Of a DNA stretch of 64,000 nt, positions 27,401-35,556 are shown piece after piece. A program made the translations under genes and the position numbers. Numbering within the stretch: the stretch's first letter is position 1; every line of letters starts with the position of its first letter. The notes beneath the pieces are model-generated. The model was not told the DNA's origin. It did no database searches and worked only from the letters and a program-made list of their open reading frames with translations. The stretch is from Sherwoodlollariibacterium sp049275655 (GTDB lineage: Bacteria; Omnitrophota; Gorgyraeia; Gygaellales; Profunditerraquicolaceae): positions 1-64,000 of the forward strand of contig JBASUY010000057.1 of the NCBI GenBank assembly GCA_049275655.1. Direction: 5' to 3'.

Positions 27401-27560
27401 GGGATATCTTCTGGTCGCGAAAATCAGGCAAGGTAGGGTCGCTTATTTTCTTCCTATGCTTCTTTTCTTTTTGGAGAGAAGGCGAAGAAAAGACCGCATA
27501 TAAAGCATAGATAACCATGCCTGCCGCAGGAACTAATACTATTAAAGTCAAATTGTTCAT
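24498..27560 (-). CDS. fusA: elongation factor G with N-terminal membrane anchor and coiled coil (fusion)
   Basis: One uninterrupted 1020-residue frame. Residues 2-24 form a membrane helix followed by a basic stretch (KEKKHRKK), so the rest should face the cytoplasm. Residues about 48-240 are heptad-rich coiled coil; 250-325 are a Glu-rich linker. EF-G proper starts near residue 327 (nt 26582): G1 AHIDAGKTTTTERILF, G2 QERGITITSAATT, G3 DTPGHVDF, G4 NKMDR, then domains II-V to QVPQEITQKLIEEK, about 694 residues, normal EF-G length. No in-frame ATG lies between residues 107 and 338; one TTG (codon 286) has no visible ribosome site. The translocase part looks complete; the tether is unexpected. 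No str-operon neighbours (rpsL, rpsG, tuf) are nearby. Confidence 0.9.
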   Translation of the reverse strand: MNNLTLIVLVPAAGMVIYALYAVFSSPSLQKEKKHRKKISDPTLPDFRDQKISRLEEELKKLEAELEKQRLIYNTEKASFQEATGKYNELKEELGRRQEWVTTSEGMLDKVKAENLELKNRFIEKERESQEEFTKNVNLKKEIDELKIKAGELEKVIKEKGEQIEIQRHRIEKNERDIKVYLKTIEEFKNKEKISEWVPKAEFNKLNEEYTALEKELEEKEERLKGFAEEIVSLRKQAQEGSSLGVPIKGEDKDESELLKEEDEIEPIVDKEDLKEPVEQINEEALPAQPKETEVEEEKLKEEEEKEVVSQSAEVNDKGKFIPQPKYSLDKTRNIGIMAHIDAGKTTTTERILFYTGKSHKIGEVHEGAATMDWMKQEQERGITITSAATTCFWKDYRINVIDTPGHVDFTVEVERSLRILDGAVAVFCAVGGVEPQSETVWHQSNKYNVPKIGFVNKMDRVGADFYAVLKGIEEDLGGNPLPIEIPLLKGEDDFVGVVDLLEMKAYIYEDESLGKEYRIEDIPQDYLEKAREYRNIMVEKATAFDEGLMKRYLEEGESALSAEELSSAIRKGTIANKVVPLLCGSAFKNKGLQKLLDAVVAYLPSPLDIPAVEGHDLKDPDNMLLRKPEIEEPFAGLAFKVQADPHMGKLVYIRIYSGCLQAGTYIFNSTKNKKERIARIVQMHANQRENIEYAFAGDIVAVVGLGNTTTGDTLCDTESPVLLEAIQFPTPVVSLSIAPKSRSDQDKLGKGLSRLAEEDPTFIVNTDDETKEVILTGMGELHLEIIVDRLKEEFGVEAIVGQPKVAYRETIIEESEGEGKYIKQSGGRGQYGHCNLRVIPAKPGEGFEFIDSIKGGAIPRSFIPAVEKGVIEAMQKGVYVGYPVVDIKVELYDGSFHEVDSSELAFKMAGIFGFKEAFMKAKPILLEPYMSLEVSTIEEYANACIGYICSRRGKILNAEPKGKQKIISAEVPLAEMFGYATAFRSLSSGRANASMEFSKYLQVPQEITQKLIEEKQKKE

Positions 27561-27563
27561 ATA

Positions 27564-28874
27564 TTATTTATCTGCCTTCTTTATCTTCTGCATCCGCTCT
27601 TTTATCTTTAACTCATACCCTATGTCCGTAGGCTCGTAATAACGCACTCTTCGGCGTGTATATTTTTGTTTTACATAATGCCCTTTATAATCGTGGGCAT
27701 ATTTATACCCTCTTCCGTGGCCAAGCCCTTCTTTGTCTAAGGTAGCGTCCTTTAAATAGTCCGGGACCTCCTGGACCTTATGGCTCTTAATGTCCTGCAT
27801 TGCTTTATCAATAGCTAAATAGCTAGCATTGGATTTAGGGGCGCAAGAGAGATAGATTACCGCCTGCGCTAAAGGTATGCGCGCTTCAGGCATCCCGACA
27901 AACTCTGATACCTGTAAAGCGGCATTCGCTAAAACTAAAGCTAAAGGGTCAGCATTGCCGACATCCTCCGCTGCTAAGATACAGATTCTACGCGCAATAA
28001 ACCTGGGGTCCTCCCCGGCATAAAGCATCTTCGCCATCCAGTAGAGCGCGGCATCAGGATCGCTTCCGCGCATAGATTTGATAAAAGCAGAAGCAGTATC
28101 ATAATGCCCGTCTTCGCCCTTATCATAGACAACCGGCTTTTTTTGGATAGACTCCACAGCAACTTCTAAATTAATATTTATACTTGCGTCTTGCCCTTTC
28201 GGGGTAGTAAGCACCGCTATCTCAAGGGCATTAAGCGCCCTGCGCGCATCCCCTTCACATATATGCGTTAAAAACTTAAGCGCTTCCTTATCTATTTTGA
28301 TCTTTAACGCGCCAAACCCTAAAGATTTATCTTTTAAGGCGCGGGATAAAATTGCGGCGATATCTGAACTTTTAAGGCTTTTAAGCTCGCAGACAAGAGA
28401 GCGGGAGATTAGCGGGGGGATGATAGAAAAATACGGGTTGTATACCGTTGCCCCGATTAAGATAGGGTTTCCTCCCTCTACATCCGGGAGTAAAACATCT
28501 TGCTGTGCTTTATTAAAGCGGTGAATCTCATCTATAAAAAGTATCGTCTTTTTTCCAGTATTAGTATATTTTTGTTTAGCAGAGGATATTATTTTACGCA
28601 ACTCTTCTACATTGGAGATTGTAGCATTAATAGAAGTATAGTAGGCTTTTGTGGTATTTGCAATACACCAAGCTAAAGAAGTCTTGCCTACCCCAGGCGG
28701 GCCAAATAGGACAAGGGAATTTAATCGGTCAGATTCTATTGCCCGGCGCAAAAGCTTCCCCTTACCTATAATATCCTCTTGACCAATAAAATCATCTAAA
28801 GAAGCTGGCCGCATGCGGATTGCCAAGGGGAGATTTTTAAGCTCTTCCATTTTTTCTTTAGGGAATAAATCCAT
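27564..28874 (-). CDS. rarA: replication-associated recombination protein RarA/MgsA
   Basis: 436 residues from ATG 28874 (MDLFPKEKMEELKNLPLA). A frame reaching 29003 exists but its extra codons are the 6S RNA gene. AAA+ clamp-loader-like ATPase: Walker A GPPGVGKTSLAW, Walker B FIDEIHRFNKAQQD, sensor SRSLVCELK, then the MgsA tetramerisation region (SAFIKSMRGSDPDAALYW, LSCAPKSN). Acts at stalled replication forks. Begins 6 bases after the T-run of the 6S terminator. Confidence 0.93.
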   Translation of the reverse strand: MDLFPKEKMEELKNLPLAIRMRPASLDDFIGQEDIIGKGKLLRRAIESDRLNSLVLFGPPGVGKTSLAWCIANTTKAYYTSINATISNVEELRKIISSAKQKYTNTGKKTILFIDEIHRFNKAQQDVLLPDVEGGNPILIGATVYNPYFSIIPPLISRSLVCELKSLKSSDIAAILSRALKDKSLGFGALKIKIDKEALKFLTHICEGDARRALNALEIAVLTTPKGQDASININLEVAVESIQKKPVVYDKGEDGHYDTASAFIKSMRGSDPDAALYWMAKMLYAGEDPRFIARRICILAAEDVGNADPLALVLANAALQVSEFVGMPEARIPLAQAVIYLSCAPKSNASYLAIDKAMQDIKSHKVQEVPDYLKDATLDKEGLGHGRGYKYAHDYKGHYVKQKYTRRRVRYYEPTDIGYELKIKERMQKIKKADK

Positions 28875-28879
28875 AACAT

Positions 28880-29036
28880 AAAAAAATCCCCGCTTTGTGC
28901 CGTTAGACTGACTCAATTGAACCGATCTTTTTAGGTGGGTGCCTTCTCTATGGCGCAAAAGCGTCGTAGAATACAGGCTCCCTTGATATTTTTGTTGGTT
29001 CAAAAATTATCAATTTTCCAACGCGCACAGCAGGGA
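28880..29036 (-). ncRNA. ssrS: 6S RNA
   Basis: The minus strand carries the 6S hallmarks: a closing stem (TCCCTGCTGTGC against GCACAAAGCGGGGA), the left strand with TTGAACCAACA and AAGGGAGCCT, a central bubble, then GAAGGCACCCACCT and AGATCGGTTCAATTGAG on the right strand. The closing stem runs straight into a T-run (28880-28886), acting as terminator. 6S RNA mimics an open promoter and binds sigma70 RNA polymerase in stationary phase. It has its own promoter just after pheT. Confidence 0.85.
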
Positions 29037-29063
29037 TTTTAAAAGAACTCGTTTTCTAAAAAA

Positions 29064-29091
29064 AGTATAGCACATATTTTCGCAAAGTCAA
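29064..29091 (-). promoter_or_regulatory. sigma70-type promoter of 6S RNA
   Basis: -35 TTGACT (29086-29091), 16-base spacer, -10 TATACT (29064-29069), starting right after the pheT stop codon. Expected start about 29057, so the mature 6S 5' end near 29036 would follow a 20-base leader. Confidence 0.7.
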
Positions 29092-29093
29092 CC

Positions 29094-31118
29094 CTACCTT
29101 ATCTGAATACCGAATCTGCTCTTTAACAAAAGGCAAATACTCTCATGAAGCGGAGCAACATCCTCTTCTGTTAAAGTGCGCTCATAAGATGCATAAACTA
29201 ACTCTAAAGTCAACCCGCGGTAACCTTCCGGTATTTGCCTGCCCTTATAATAATCCGATACCTTTAAGCTTTGTAAAAGAGGCCTGCCCTTTTCTTCTAT
29301 AGCAAGCAGGATATTTTTAATAGATTCTTCGTTTTTTAAAATAATGCTTATATCCCGGGGAGATCCGGGGTATTTTAAGAGCGGGGCATACCTTTTTTTT
29401 ACCGAGGAAGGCAGAGGTATTTTGTTTAAAGACAGCTCCGCGACAAAAACATCCCTACCTTTAATACCAAAGGCATCAAGCACCTTTTGGCTTAAAACTT
29501 GCATTAACCCGGCTTTTTCATTATTAATATAAACCTCTGCCTTTAATTCGCGCGCATCACTTACAAAATCATACTCCTTGGTACAAAGCCTTCTTAAAAG
29601 CGTTTCAATGACTCCCTTTAAATTAAGCATCCCCGTCTCGTCCTTAACAACAAGGTCATTAAAAAATGCCTTTTTTGTCCCGCTTAAGGCTAACCCAAGC
29701 CTAAGCTCTTGACAGACAGACCCCCCTTTTTCAAAGAATACATTAGCGCATTCAAAGAGGGCTATGTAATCCTGCTTCTGATTTAAATTATGCGCTACTG
29801 CGCAGGCTAGCCCCGGGATAAGCGTTGTCCTTAATACCCCTTGCTCTTGGCTTAAAGGGTTTAGTAGTTCTATCGGACTTGATAAGGCGTTAATGCTATT
29901 TAAATATTTTATATTGGTAAGGCTATATGTAATCGCCTCATTTAATCCTAACCCTACAAGGATATCCTTTACCTTTGATACCAAAACCCTCTCTTCTTCA
30001 ATGATTACAGAAGACAAGACCCTAGGCAAAGTTACCGGGATATGTTCATAGCCATAAATACGGATAACCTCTTCCATTAAATCCTCTTCCAAAGAGACAT
30101 CCTGCCTGAATGAAGGAATAGCGACATCTAATAACCCTCTTTCTTTTGCCTTAACCTTAAACCCTAACCCGGATAAGATACTTTTAATACACGCAGTTTT
30201 AATCTTAAGGCCTGATGCCTTTTCTAAATTAGCCGGATTAAGCAAAACTCTCTTTTTTTTAGGTTCTGCTAAGCCCAAAGAATAAAATCCTTTATCCTCT
30301 CCGGAACAAAACTCAATAATCAACTGAGCCGCCCTCTCAGATGCCTTAACTACCCCTGTTAAATCTACCCCTCTTTCAAACCTATAGCTAGATTCACTCT
30401 GCATCCCTTGTAATTGCCTCTGCCTGCGGATTACCACAGGGTTAAAAACCGCTGATTCTAATAAAATACTGGTTGTAGTATAAGAGACTTCAGAACCCTT
30501 CCCTCCCATAATACCGGCTAATGCCAATGGCTTTTCTTCATCGGCGATAACCAAAGAAGCTTCATTGATATCCCTTGTTAAACCATCAATAGTTACAAGC
30601 CTCTCCCCTCTTCTGCCGCGCCGCACAAAAATCTTATTTGAGTTTATCTTATCTAAATCAAATGCATGCAACGGCTCTCCTAATTCAAAGAGGCAATAAT
30701 TAGTTATATCTACAATATTATTTACGCTACGGCAACCAATAAGTTCAAGCCTCTTCCGCAACCAACCCGCGGAAGGCCCGACCTTAACCCCTCTAATAAT
30801 TCTTGCACTATACAAGGGGCAGTCTTTTTTGTCCTCAATAGTTATCTTTATCCCTACAGGCTCTTTTTCGCCCTTCCTCTGCTTAAACTTTAAAGGCTTT
30901 AAACTTGTTCCGGTTATAGCAGATACCTCTCTGGCTATACCAACAATGCTTAACCAATCAGGACGGTTAGAGGTAATCTCTACTTCAAATAGATAATCCC
31001 CTTCCTTAGACTGCAAAGAGATAACCTCTAGTCCTGCCATAGTAAGTTTTTCCGCAAGCCTTGCCGGGGATATCCTAATATCAATATAATCTTTTAGCCA
31101 ATTATAAGTAAATTTCAT
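29094..31118 (-). CDS. pheT: phenylalanine--tRNA ligase beta subunit, short form
   Basis: 674 residues against about 800 in E. coli. It starts directly with the B1 region (YNWLKDYIDIRISPARLAEKLTMAGLEV) and reaches FEVEITSNRPDWLSIVGIAREVSAI without the EMAP-like OB-fold domain (B2) between them. B3/B4 with editing, B5 and the C-terminal FDX anticodon-binding domain (YPGSPRDISIILKNEESI) are present. Short PheT forms are known. 3 bases after pheS. Confidence 0.93.
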   Translation of the reverse strand: MKFTYNWLKDYIDIRISPARLAEKLTMAGLEVISLQSKEGDYLFEVEITSNRPDWLSIVGIAREVSAITGTSLKPLKFKQRKGEKEPVGIKITIEDKKDCPLYSARIIRGVKVGPSAGWLRKRLELIGCRSVNNIVDITNYCLFELGEPLHAFDLDKINSNKIFVRRGRRGERLVTIDGLTRDINEASLVIADEEKPLALAGIMGGKGSEVSYTTTSILLESAVFNPVVIRRQRQLQGMQSESSYRFERGVDLTGVVKASERAAQLIIEFCSGEDKGFYSLGLAEPKKKRVLLNPANLEKASGLKIKTACIKSILSGLGFKVKAKERGLLDVAIPSFRQDVSLEEDLMEEVIRIYGYEHIPVTLPRVLSSVIIEEERVLVSKVKDILVGLGLNEAITYSLTNIKYLNSINALSSPIELLNPLSQEQGVLRTTLIPGLACAVAHNLNQKQDYIALFECANVFFEKGGSVCQELRLGLALSGTKKAFFNDLVVKDETGMLNLKGVIETLLRRLCTKEYDFVSDARELKAEVYINNEKAGLMQVLSQKVLDAFGIKGRDVFVAELSLNKIPLPSSVKKRYAPLLKYPGSPRDISIILKNEESIKNILLAIEEKGRPLLQSLKVSDYYKGRQIPEGYRGLTLELVYASYERTLTEEDVAPLHESICLLLKSRFGIQIR

Positions 31119-31121
31119 CCT

Positions 31122-32135
31122 TTAAAATTGTTTTAAAAACCTTAAGTCATTCTCAAAGAATACCCTTATATCATTTATTCCATATTTAAGCATCGCTATT
31201 CTTTCTAAGCCCATGCCAAAGGCAAATCCGGTATATTTTTTATAATCTATCCCTACGCCTTTTAAGACATTCGGGTGTATCATCCCTGCGCCTAAAATCT
31301 CAAGCCAGCCTTTTTTACCGCAGACCGAACAACCTTTCCCCTTGCAGATAATACACGATATATCCACTTCGGCTGATGGCTCGGTAAAAGGAAAAAAGTG
31401 CGGACGAAAACGCATCTTTATATCATCCTGGAATATTCTTTTAGCGAATAACTCAAGCGTTCCTTTTAAATCTGAGAACCTCACCCCCCTATCAACCATA
31501 AAACCTTCTATCTGATGGAACATAAAAGAGTGCGAGGCATCTACCGCATCTGGGCGATAAACCTTCCCCGGAACTATTACTGCCAACGGGACCTTATACT
31601 TTTTCATCACGCGTACCTGTGCCGGGGATGTATGGCTACGCAACAACATCTTAGGATAACCTTTTAGGTAAAATGTATCAAATGCCTCCCGCGAAGGATG
31701 CTCCAAAGGGATATTTAAGCCGGTAAAGTTATTATACTCACTCTCTACTTCAGGGCCTTCTATGGTAGAAAACCCCATGGAGTTAAAAATGGCGCATATC
31801 TGGTCATTAATCTGGGTTAAAGGATGCAAACTCCCTAAATCCTGGACAACCCCTGGCATCCCTATATCAAAAGAAGAAGAAGCTTTGTCATTTTTTAAAG
31901 ATGCTGAGTTTTTTTGCGCTTCCTCTAAAAACTCAAAAACCTTCTTCTTCAGGCTGTTAACTTTTTGCCCAAAAGCAGAGCGCTCATTTAAAGGCAATGT
32001 AGGTATAGTGGCGGTAAGCTCAGATAAAATCCCCTTCCTCCCTAAATATTTAAGGCGAAACTCTTCTACGCCCTTAAGAGAATCTATACCCTTAGATTCT
32101 ATCTCTACTTGCGCAATAATAATATCAATATCCAT
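31122..32135 (-). CDS. pheS: phenylalanine--tRNA ligase alpha subunit
   Basis: 337 residues, normal size. N-terminal coiled coil, then class II motifs: HPLTQINDQI, LLRSHTSPAQVRVM, FHQIEGFMVDRGVRF, the Cys-rich insert CIICKGKGCSVCGKKGWLEI, and FGMGLERIAMLKYGI. Its start overlaps the preceding gene by 31 bases. No T-box or tRNA-like leader was seen before it. Confidence 0.95.
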   Translation of the reverse strand: MDIDIIIAQVEIESKGIDSLKGVEEFRLKYLGRKGILSELTATIPTLPLNERSAFGQKVNSLKKKVFEFLEEAQKNSASLKNDKASSSFDIGMPGVVQDLGSLHPLTQINDQICAIFNSMGFSTIEGPEVESEYNNFTGLNIPLEHPSREAFDTFYLKGYPKMLLRSHTSPAQVRVMKKYKVPLAVIVPGKVYRPDAVDASHSFMFHQIEGFMVDRGVRFSDLKGTLELFAKRIFQDDIKMRFRPHFFPFTEPSAEVDISCIICKGKGCSVCGKKGWLEILGAGMIHPNVLKGVGIDYKKYTGFAFGMGLERIAMLKYGINDIRVFFENDLRFLKQF

Positions 32136-32599
32136 AGCAACAAAACCCCGAATAATATTAAGGCCTTATTTTTTTTACCCTCTTCTATCCGCTCATCAAC
32201 ACTTCTACCGGAAGAAATCTTAGTAAAGGCTTGCGCGTGTATATCTAAACTACCTCCGTGCTCAGGGCAAGAACGGTTAAATACGCCATCAACCTCGAAG
32301 GTGTCCCCTTTAGTTTTATAACTTCCAGTATAAAGAATATTTTTAGTTAAGCTCACGGGAACCCATACGCCTACGGCGTTTTCTCCGTCGTGCAAGTTAA
32401 CCCAAGCAAAATTACCACGCCGCATAACCTCTCCGATCACTTCCCCTTTATATTTTACATCCTTCCCGTCATACTCTTTTGCCTTTTCTATCAAAGCAGA
32501 GCTTGGTAGGCTATCTAAGGCAAAGGCAAGATTTAATTTTATAGTAAATACTGATAATATAGCAGAAATTACGCAGATAACAGCAATTTTTTTTCGCAT
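32105..32599 (-). CDS. exported OB-fold-like protein with C-terminal membrane helix
   Basis: 164 residues. Signal or anchor helix (about 4-27), then a small beta domain (EYDGKDVKYKGEVIGEVMRRGNFAWVNL, GVWVPVSL, YTGSYKTKGDTFEVDGVF) like nucleic-acid-type OB folds found in exported proteins, and a C-terminal membrane helix (ALILFGVLLLWILILLL). Role unknown; 1 base after trkH and overlapping pheS. Confidence 0.6.
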   Translation of the reverse strand: MRKKIAVICVISAILSVFTIKLNLAFALDSLPSSALIEKAKEYDGKDVKYKGEVIGEVMRRGNFAWVNLHDGENAVGVWVPVSLTKNILYTGSYKTKGDTFEVDGVFNRSCPEHGGSLDIHAQAFTKISSGRSVDERIEEGKKNKALILFGVLLLWILILLLRK

Positions 32600-32600
32600 C

Positions 32601-34103
32601 CTATTTTCCTTTTACTAAAGCTATAAAAAAACCGGCTAAGGTAAATACGGATAAAAACTCAAGCCGCCCTGCCCACATCTGCAAAATGTATGTTATTTTT
32701 AAAAAAGCGGGCATAGATATAGAGGTTATACCGCATGACAACCCCACGTTCCCTGCTGCAGAGGTAGATTCAAATAAGGCATTTAAAAAGGGATGCCCAT
32801 AGAGCATCCCTACGCATGCGCCAAAAAAATATAGGATAATGTAAGATACTGTAATAAGGAAAGCGCTGCGTACTTGAGCATCCTGCAAGAAGACCTCCTT
32901 GACATGATGCATCTTCTCTATCAAAATAGCCCTCTCCGGCAACATAATCTTTTTTATATCTTCAATAAAAGCTTTAAAGATTATACCCACTCTCAACATC
33001 TTAATTGCTCCGGTCGTAGAGCAGACTGACCCTCCTAAGCCCATTGCTACAATTAAACCTACTAAACTTAAATTATTCCATTCTCCTGTCAACTGAGCCG
33101 GATATAACGTTTGAAACCCGCTCCCCGAATGCCCGGATATTAATTGAAAAAAACCTTTGCGAAAAAGCAGGCCTGCCTGAAGATAAATCCCGGAGCGCTT
33201 CAAGCCTATAGCAACAATAGAAAATATAGCTATGACGGACACAAAAAAAGTAATTGACTCTATATTCTTCGCTATCTCTTTTCGATTCCCAGCCCAAATA
33301 TGATAATGGAGTTTAAAATTAAGGGCGCCTATAATCATCAATAAGATAACTACAATTTCAAAGGCAAAAGAACGGTAATACAAAATACTCTGGGATTGCG
33401 GAGTAAATCCCCCGGTATCAAAGGCAGCCATAAATATGCACAACCCGTGGAAAAAAGCATTAAACGGTCTCATCCCCTCTAAAACTCCAACCAGAAAAAG
33501 CGCTGATGTCCCTATAATCATATAGACGACACTTACCATCCATATAAACCGCGCACTATGAATTACATTGGGCATAATCCTCTCCTCGCGCCCCTCCCCC
33601 ACATAGAGCTTAAAGATTCCCGAGGCCCCTTTTACAAAAAAAGAAAGGGCAATAATCACAATCCCTTGCCCTCCTATAAACATAGTCATATGCCGCCAGA
33701 GGTTGTGCGTTAAAGACATATGGTCTAAATTTTGCACTAAGGTAAGCCCTGTGGTAGCAAATCCGGACATAGAATCAAAACAGGCATCAAGGAAAGACCT
33801 CCAGTGCCCGCTTAGGTACATAGGAACTGCGCCTAAGAACATCGCAGCTATCCATGCCAGAGAGACAACCACCATCCCCTGCATCCAATTAATCTCGCGT
33901 TCTGTCCGGCAGAAAAGAATAAGCACAACCCCGGATATCAGCCCTATTTCTAAACCGATGATAAAATCCAAAACAGGGTTTATCTCTCTGGCTACTATAC
34001 CTACTATAATAGGAACTAACATAACAAAGGAGAGTCCTATTATTATCTTGCCTAAATAATAACCTATGGTTCTTACATCTTGTATGCTTGGTTTTAAGAT
34101 CAT
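32601..34103 (-). CDS. trkH: TrkH/KtrB-type potassium uptake channel subunit
   Basis: 500 residues with about 10-12 membrane helices. Filter-like repeats: DSMSGFATTGLTLV, AAFDTGGFTPQS, SGHSGSGFQTLYP and ESTSAAGNVGLSCG. The fourth-repeat and MGLGGSVCSTTGAIK segments are typical TrkH. Works with the cytoplasmic RCK subunits encoded upstream. Its ATG overlaps the stop of a 39-residue gene by 4 bases or fewer. Confidence 0.93.
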   Translation of the reverse strand: MILKPSIQDVRTIGYYLGKIIIGLSFVMLVPIIVGIVAREINPVLDFIIGLEIGLISGVVLILFCRTEREINWMQGMVVVSLAWIAAMFLGAVPMYLSGHWRSFLDACFDSMSGFATTGLTLVQNLDHMSLTHNLWRHMTMFIGGQGIVIIALSFFVKGASGIFKLYVGEGREERIMPNVIHSARFIWMVSVVYMIIGTSALFLVGVLEGMRPFNAFFHGLCIFMAAFDTGGFTPQSQSILYYRSFAFEIVVILLMIIGALNFKLHYHIWAGNRKEIAKNIESITFFVSVIAIFSIVAIGLKRSGIYLQAGLLFRKGFFQLISGHSGSGFQTLYPAQLTGEWNNLSLVGLIVAMGLGGSVCSTTGAIKMLRVGIIFKAFIEDIKKIMLPERAILIEKMHHVKEVFLQDAQVRSAFLITVSYIILYFFGACVGMLYGHPFLNALFESTSAAGNVGLSCGITSISMPAFLKITYILQMWAGRLEFLSVFTLAGFFIALVKGK

Positions 34104-34219
34104 TTTTTTAAATTTATAAGAAAGGCTCCAAGGAATGCGGCAAAAATTATGCAGAGGGCATAAAATACCTCTATAGATATGCCAAAAATGGCGTTTAATA
34201 ACTGCTTCTTCTTAATCAT
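34100..34219 (-). CDS. 39-residue single-pass membrane protein in the Trk cluster
   Basis: ATG 34219 to TGA 34100. The product begins MIKKKQLLNAIFG and then has one hydrophobic helix ending AFLINLKK. Its ATG overlaps the upstream trkA stop (ATGA) and its TGA overlaps the trkH ATG (ATGA), so it is translationally coupled on both sides, which strongly favours a real gene. Size and position recall small helper subunits such as KdpF, but there is no sequence match I can claim. Positive-inside rule suggests N-in. Confidence 0.72.
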   Translation of the reverse strand: MIKKKQLLNAIFGISIEVFYALCIIFAAFLGAFLINLKK

Positions 34220-34878
34220 AGCCTTCCTGCCAAGAGGCTTAAAAGTTGCGGTTCATTGCCTATGGCTGTCAATGCTACCACATCATCACCGGATAAAAGT
34301 ATTGTATTCCCTTTAGGGACGATAACATCGTCCCCGCGTAAAATTGATACTAAGACCGAATCCTCCGGAAGAAGAATATCTTTTACCTCTTTATTAATCA
34401 CAGGCGAGTCCTCCGGTAAATCCACCCGCACAATAGCAAGCTTGCCGCGCTTAAAGCTCATAAGGGTAACAAGATCGGAGAAGGAGACCTCCTCTTCTAT
34501 AATCTTAGAGATTATCCTAGTAGCATCCACCGGGACATCAACACCCAACCGGCTAAAGGTATGCTCATTATCCGGATTATTTACGCGCCCTACTGTCCGC
34601 CCTACATCAAACCTCTCCTTAGCCAATTGGCAGAGAATAAGATTATCCTCATCATCGCCGGTAACCGCAGCCACCACATCAGCACGCGCAATCCCTGCCT
34701 CTTCTAATATTTTAGGTTCGCATCCGTCGCCGTTAATAACCAAAGCCTCTGTCTCTTTGGCTATCTTTTCGCAAATAGACCTATCTTTATCAACTATACT
34801 TACAGTATGCTTATTAGCAATAAGCCTCTTTGCTAAAAAATAACCCACCTTCCCTGCGCCTACGATTAAAATATACAT
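34216..34878 (-). CDS. trkA: TrkA-type RCK regulatory subunit (second copy)
   Basis: 220 residues. Rossmann RCK_N (ILIVGAGKVGYFLAKRLIANKH with GxGxxG, DKDRSICEKIAKE, GDGCEPKILEEAGI, TGDDEDNLI) and RCK_C at about 135-220. Binds NAD(H) or adenine nucleotides and gates TrkH from the cytoplasmic face. Follows another trkA homologue after 20 bases. Confidence 0.92.
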   Translation of the reverse strand: MYILIVGAGKVGYFLAKRLIANKHTVSIVDKDRSICEKIAKETEALVINGDGCEPKILEEAGIARADVVAAVTGDDEDNLILCQLAKERFDVGRTVGRVNNPDNEHTFSRLGVDVPVDATRIISKIIEEEVSFSDLVTLMSFKRGKLAIVRVDLPEDSPVINKEVKDILLPEDSVLVSILRGDDVIVPKGNTILLSGDDVVALTAIGNEPQLLSLLAGRL

Positions 34879-34899
34879 TACCCGCCCTTTTTAAAAAAT

Positions 34900-35547
34900 C
34901 TAAAGTATTTTAAGGCCTTCTTTTATCTTCTCTAAGCTACTGACCCTAACTACCGCCATAAGAATATCTTTTTCCTTAAAGAGAGTATTGCTATCAGGGA
35001 TGATAACCCCTGTAAGCCTCCTTATAGCAACAACCATAAACTCCTGAGGGATATTAATATCCGCAGGAGACTTACCTATAAGCCCGTCTTTTACTTCTAT
35101 TTCAAATACGCCTAAATCTTTGGTTTCAATAAGGTAACTGGAAAACCTACTTTCAATAATCTTATCCCTTAACATAGAGGCAAAGAGCGTTGTTCCGCTA
35201 ATTATATCAAGCCCTAACGCAGCATAAATATGCGCACGCTGCGGATCATATACTCGGGCAATCACCTTAGGGACCTTATAAATCTTTTTGGCAACCTGAG
35301 CTGAAATCAAATTGGTATTATCTCCGTTTGTAAGGGCGCAAAAGGCATCTGCCTTTTCAATGCCTACCTGCCTTAAAAGGTTAAGGTCAAACCCGCTGCC
35401 GGTCATAGTCAAGCCGTTAAAAGTACTCCCGAGGCGCACAAATGCATCCTGCGATTTATCAATAACAACAAGATTATGCCCTTCATTAGCAAGAATCTTA
35501 GCCAGTTCTGCCCCAACCCTGCCACAACCGACTATTATAATATGCAT
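34900..35547 (-). CDS. TrkA-type RCK regulatory subunit (first copy)
   Basis: 215 residues with the same RCK_N (IIIVGCGRVGAELAKILANEGH, DKSQDAF, GSGFDLNLLRQVGI, TNGDNTNLISAQVAKK) plus RCK_C layout. Two separate single-RCK subunits are common where the double-RCK TrkA of E. coli is split. Lies 9 bases after rplT in the same direction. Confidence 0.9.
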   Translation of the reverse strand: MHIIIVGCGRVGAELAKILANEGHNLVVIDKSQDAFVRLGSTFNGLTMTGSGFDLNLLRQVGIEKADAFCALTNGDNTNLISAQVAKKIYKVPKVIARVYDPQRAHIYAALGLDIISGTTLFASMLRDKIIESRFSSYLIETKDLGVFEIEVKDGLIGKSPADINIPQEFMVVAIRRLTGVIIPDSNTLFKEKDILMAVVRVSSLEKIKEGLKIL

Positions 35548-35556
35548 CTAAGCCTC

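Noticed and set aside
28875..29003. N-terminal extension of rarA by 43 codons
   Set aside because: This stretch is the 6S RNA gene with its terminator; the extra residues do not look like RarA, while MDLFPKEK at 28874 does.
31762..32223. 153-codon open frame opposite pheS
   Set aside because: Antisense shadow of a clear synthetase gene; no family resemblance.
34256..34843. 195-codon open frame opposite trkA
   Set aside because: Antisense shadow of trkA with low-complexity Ser/Thr composition and no ribosome site.
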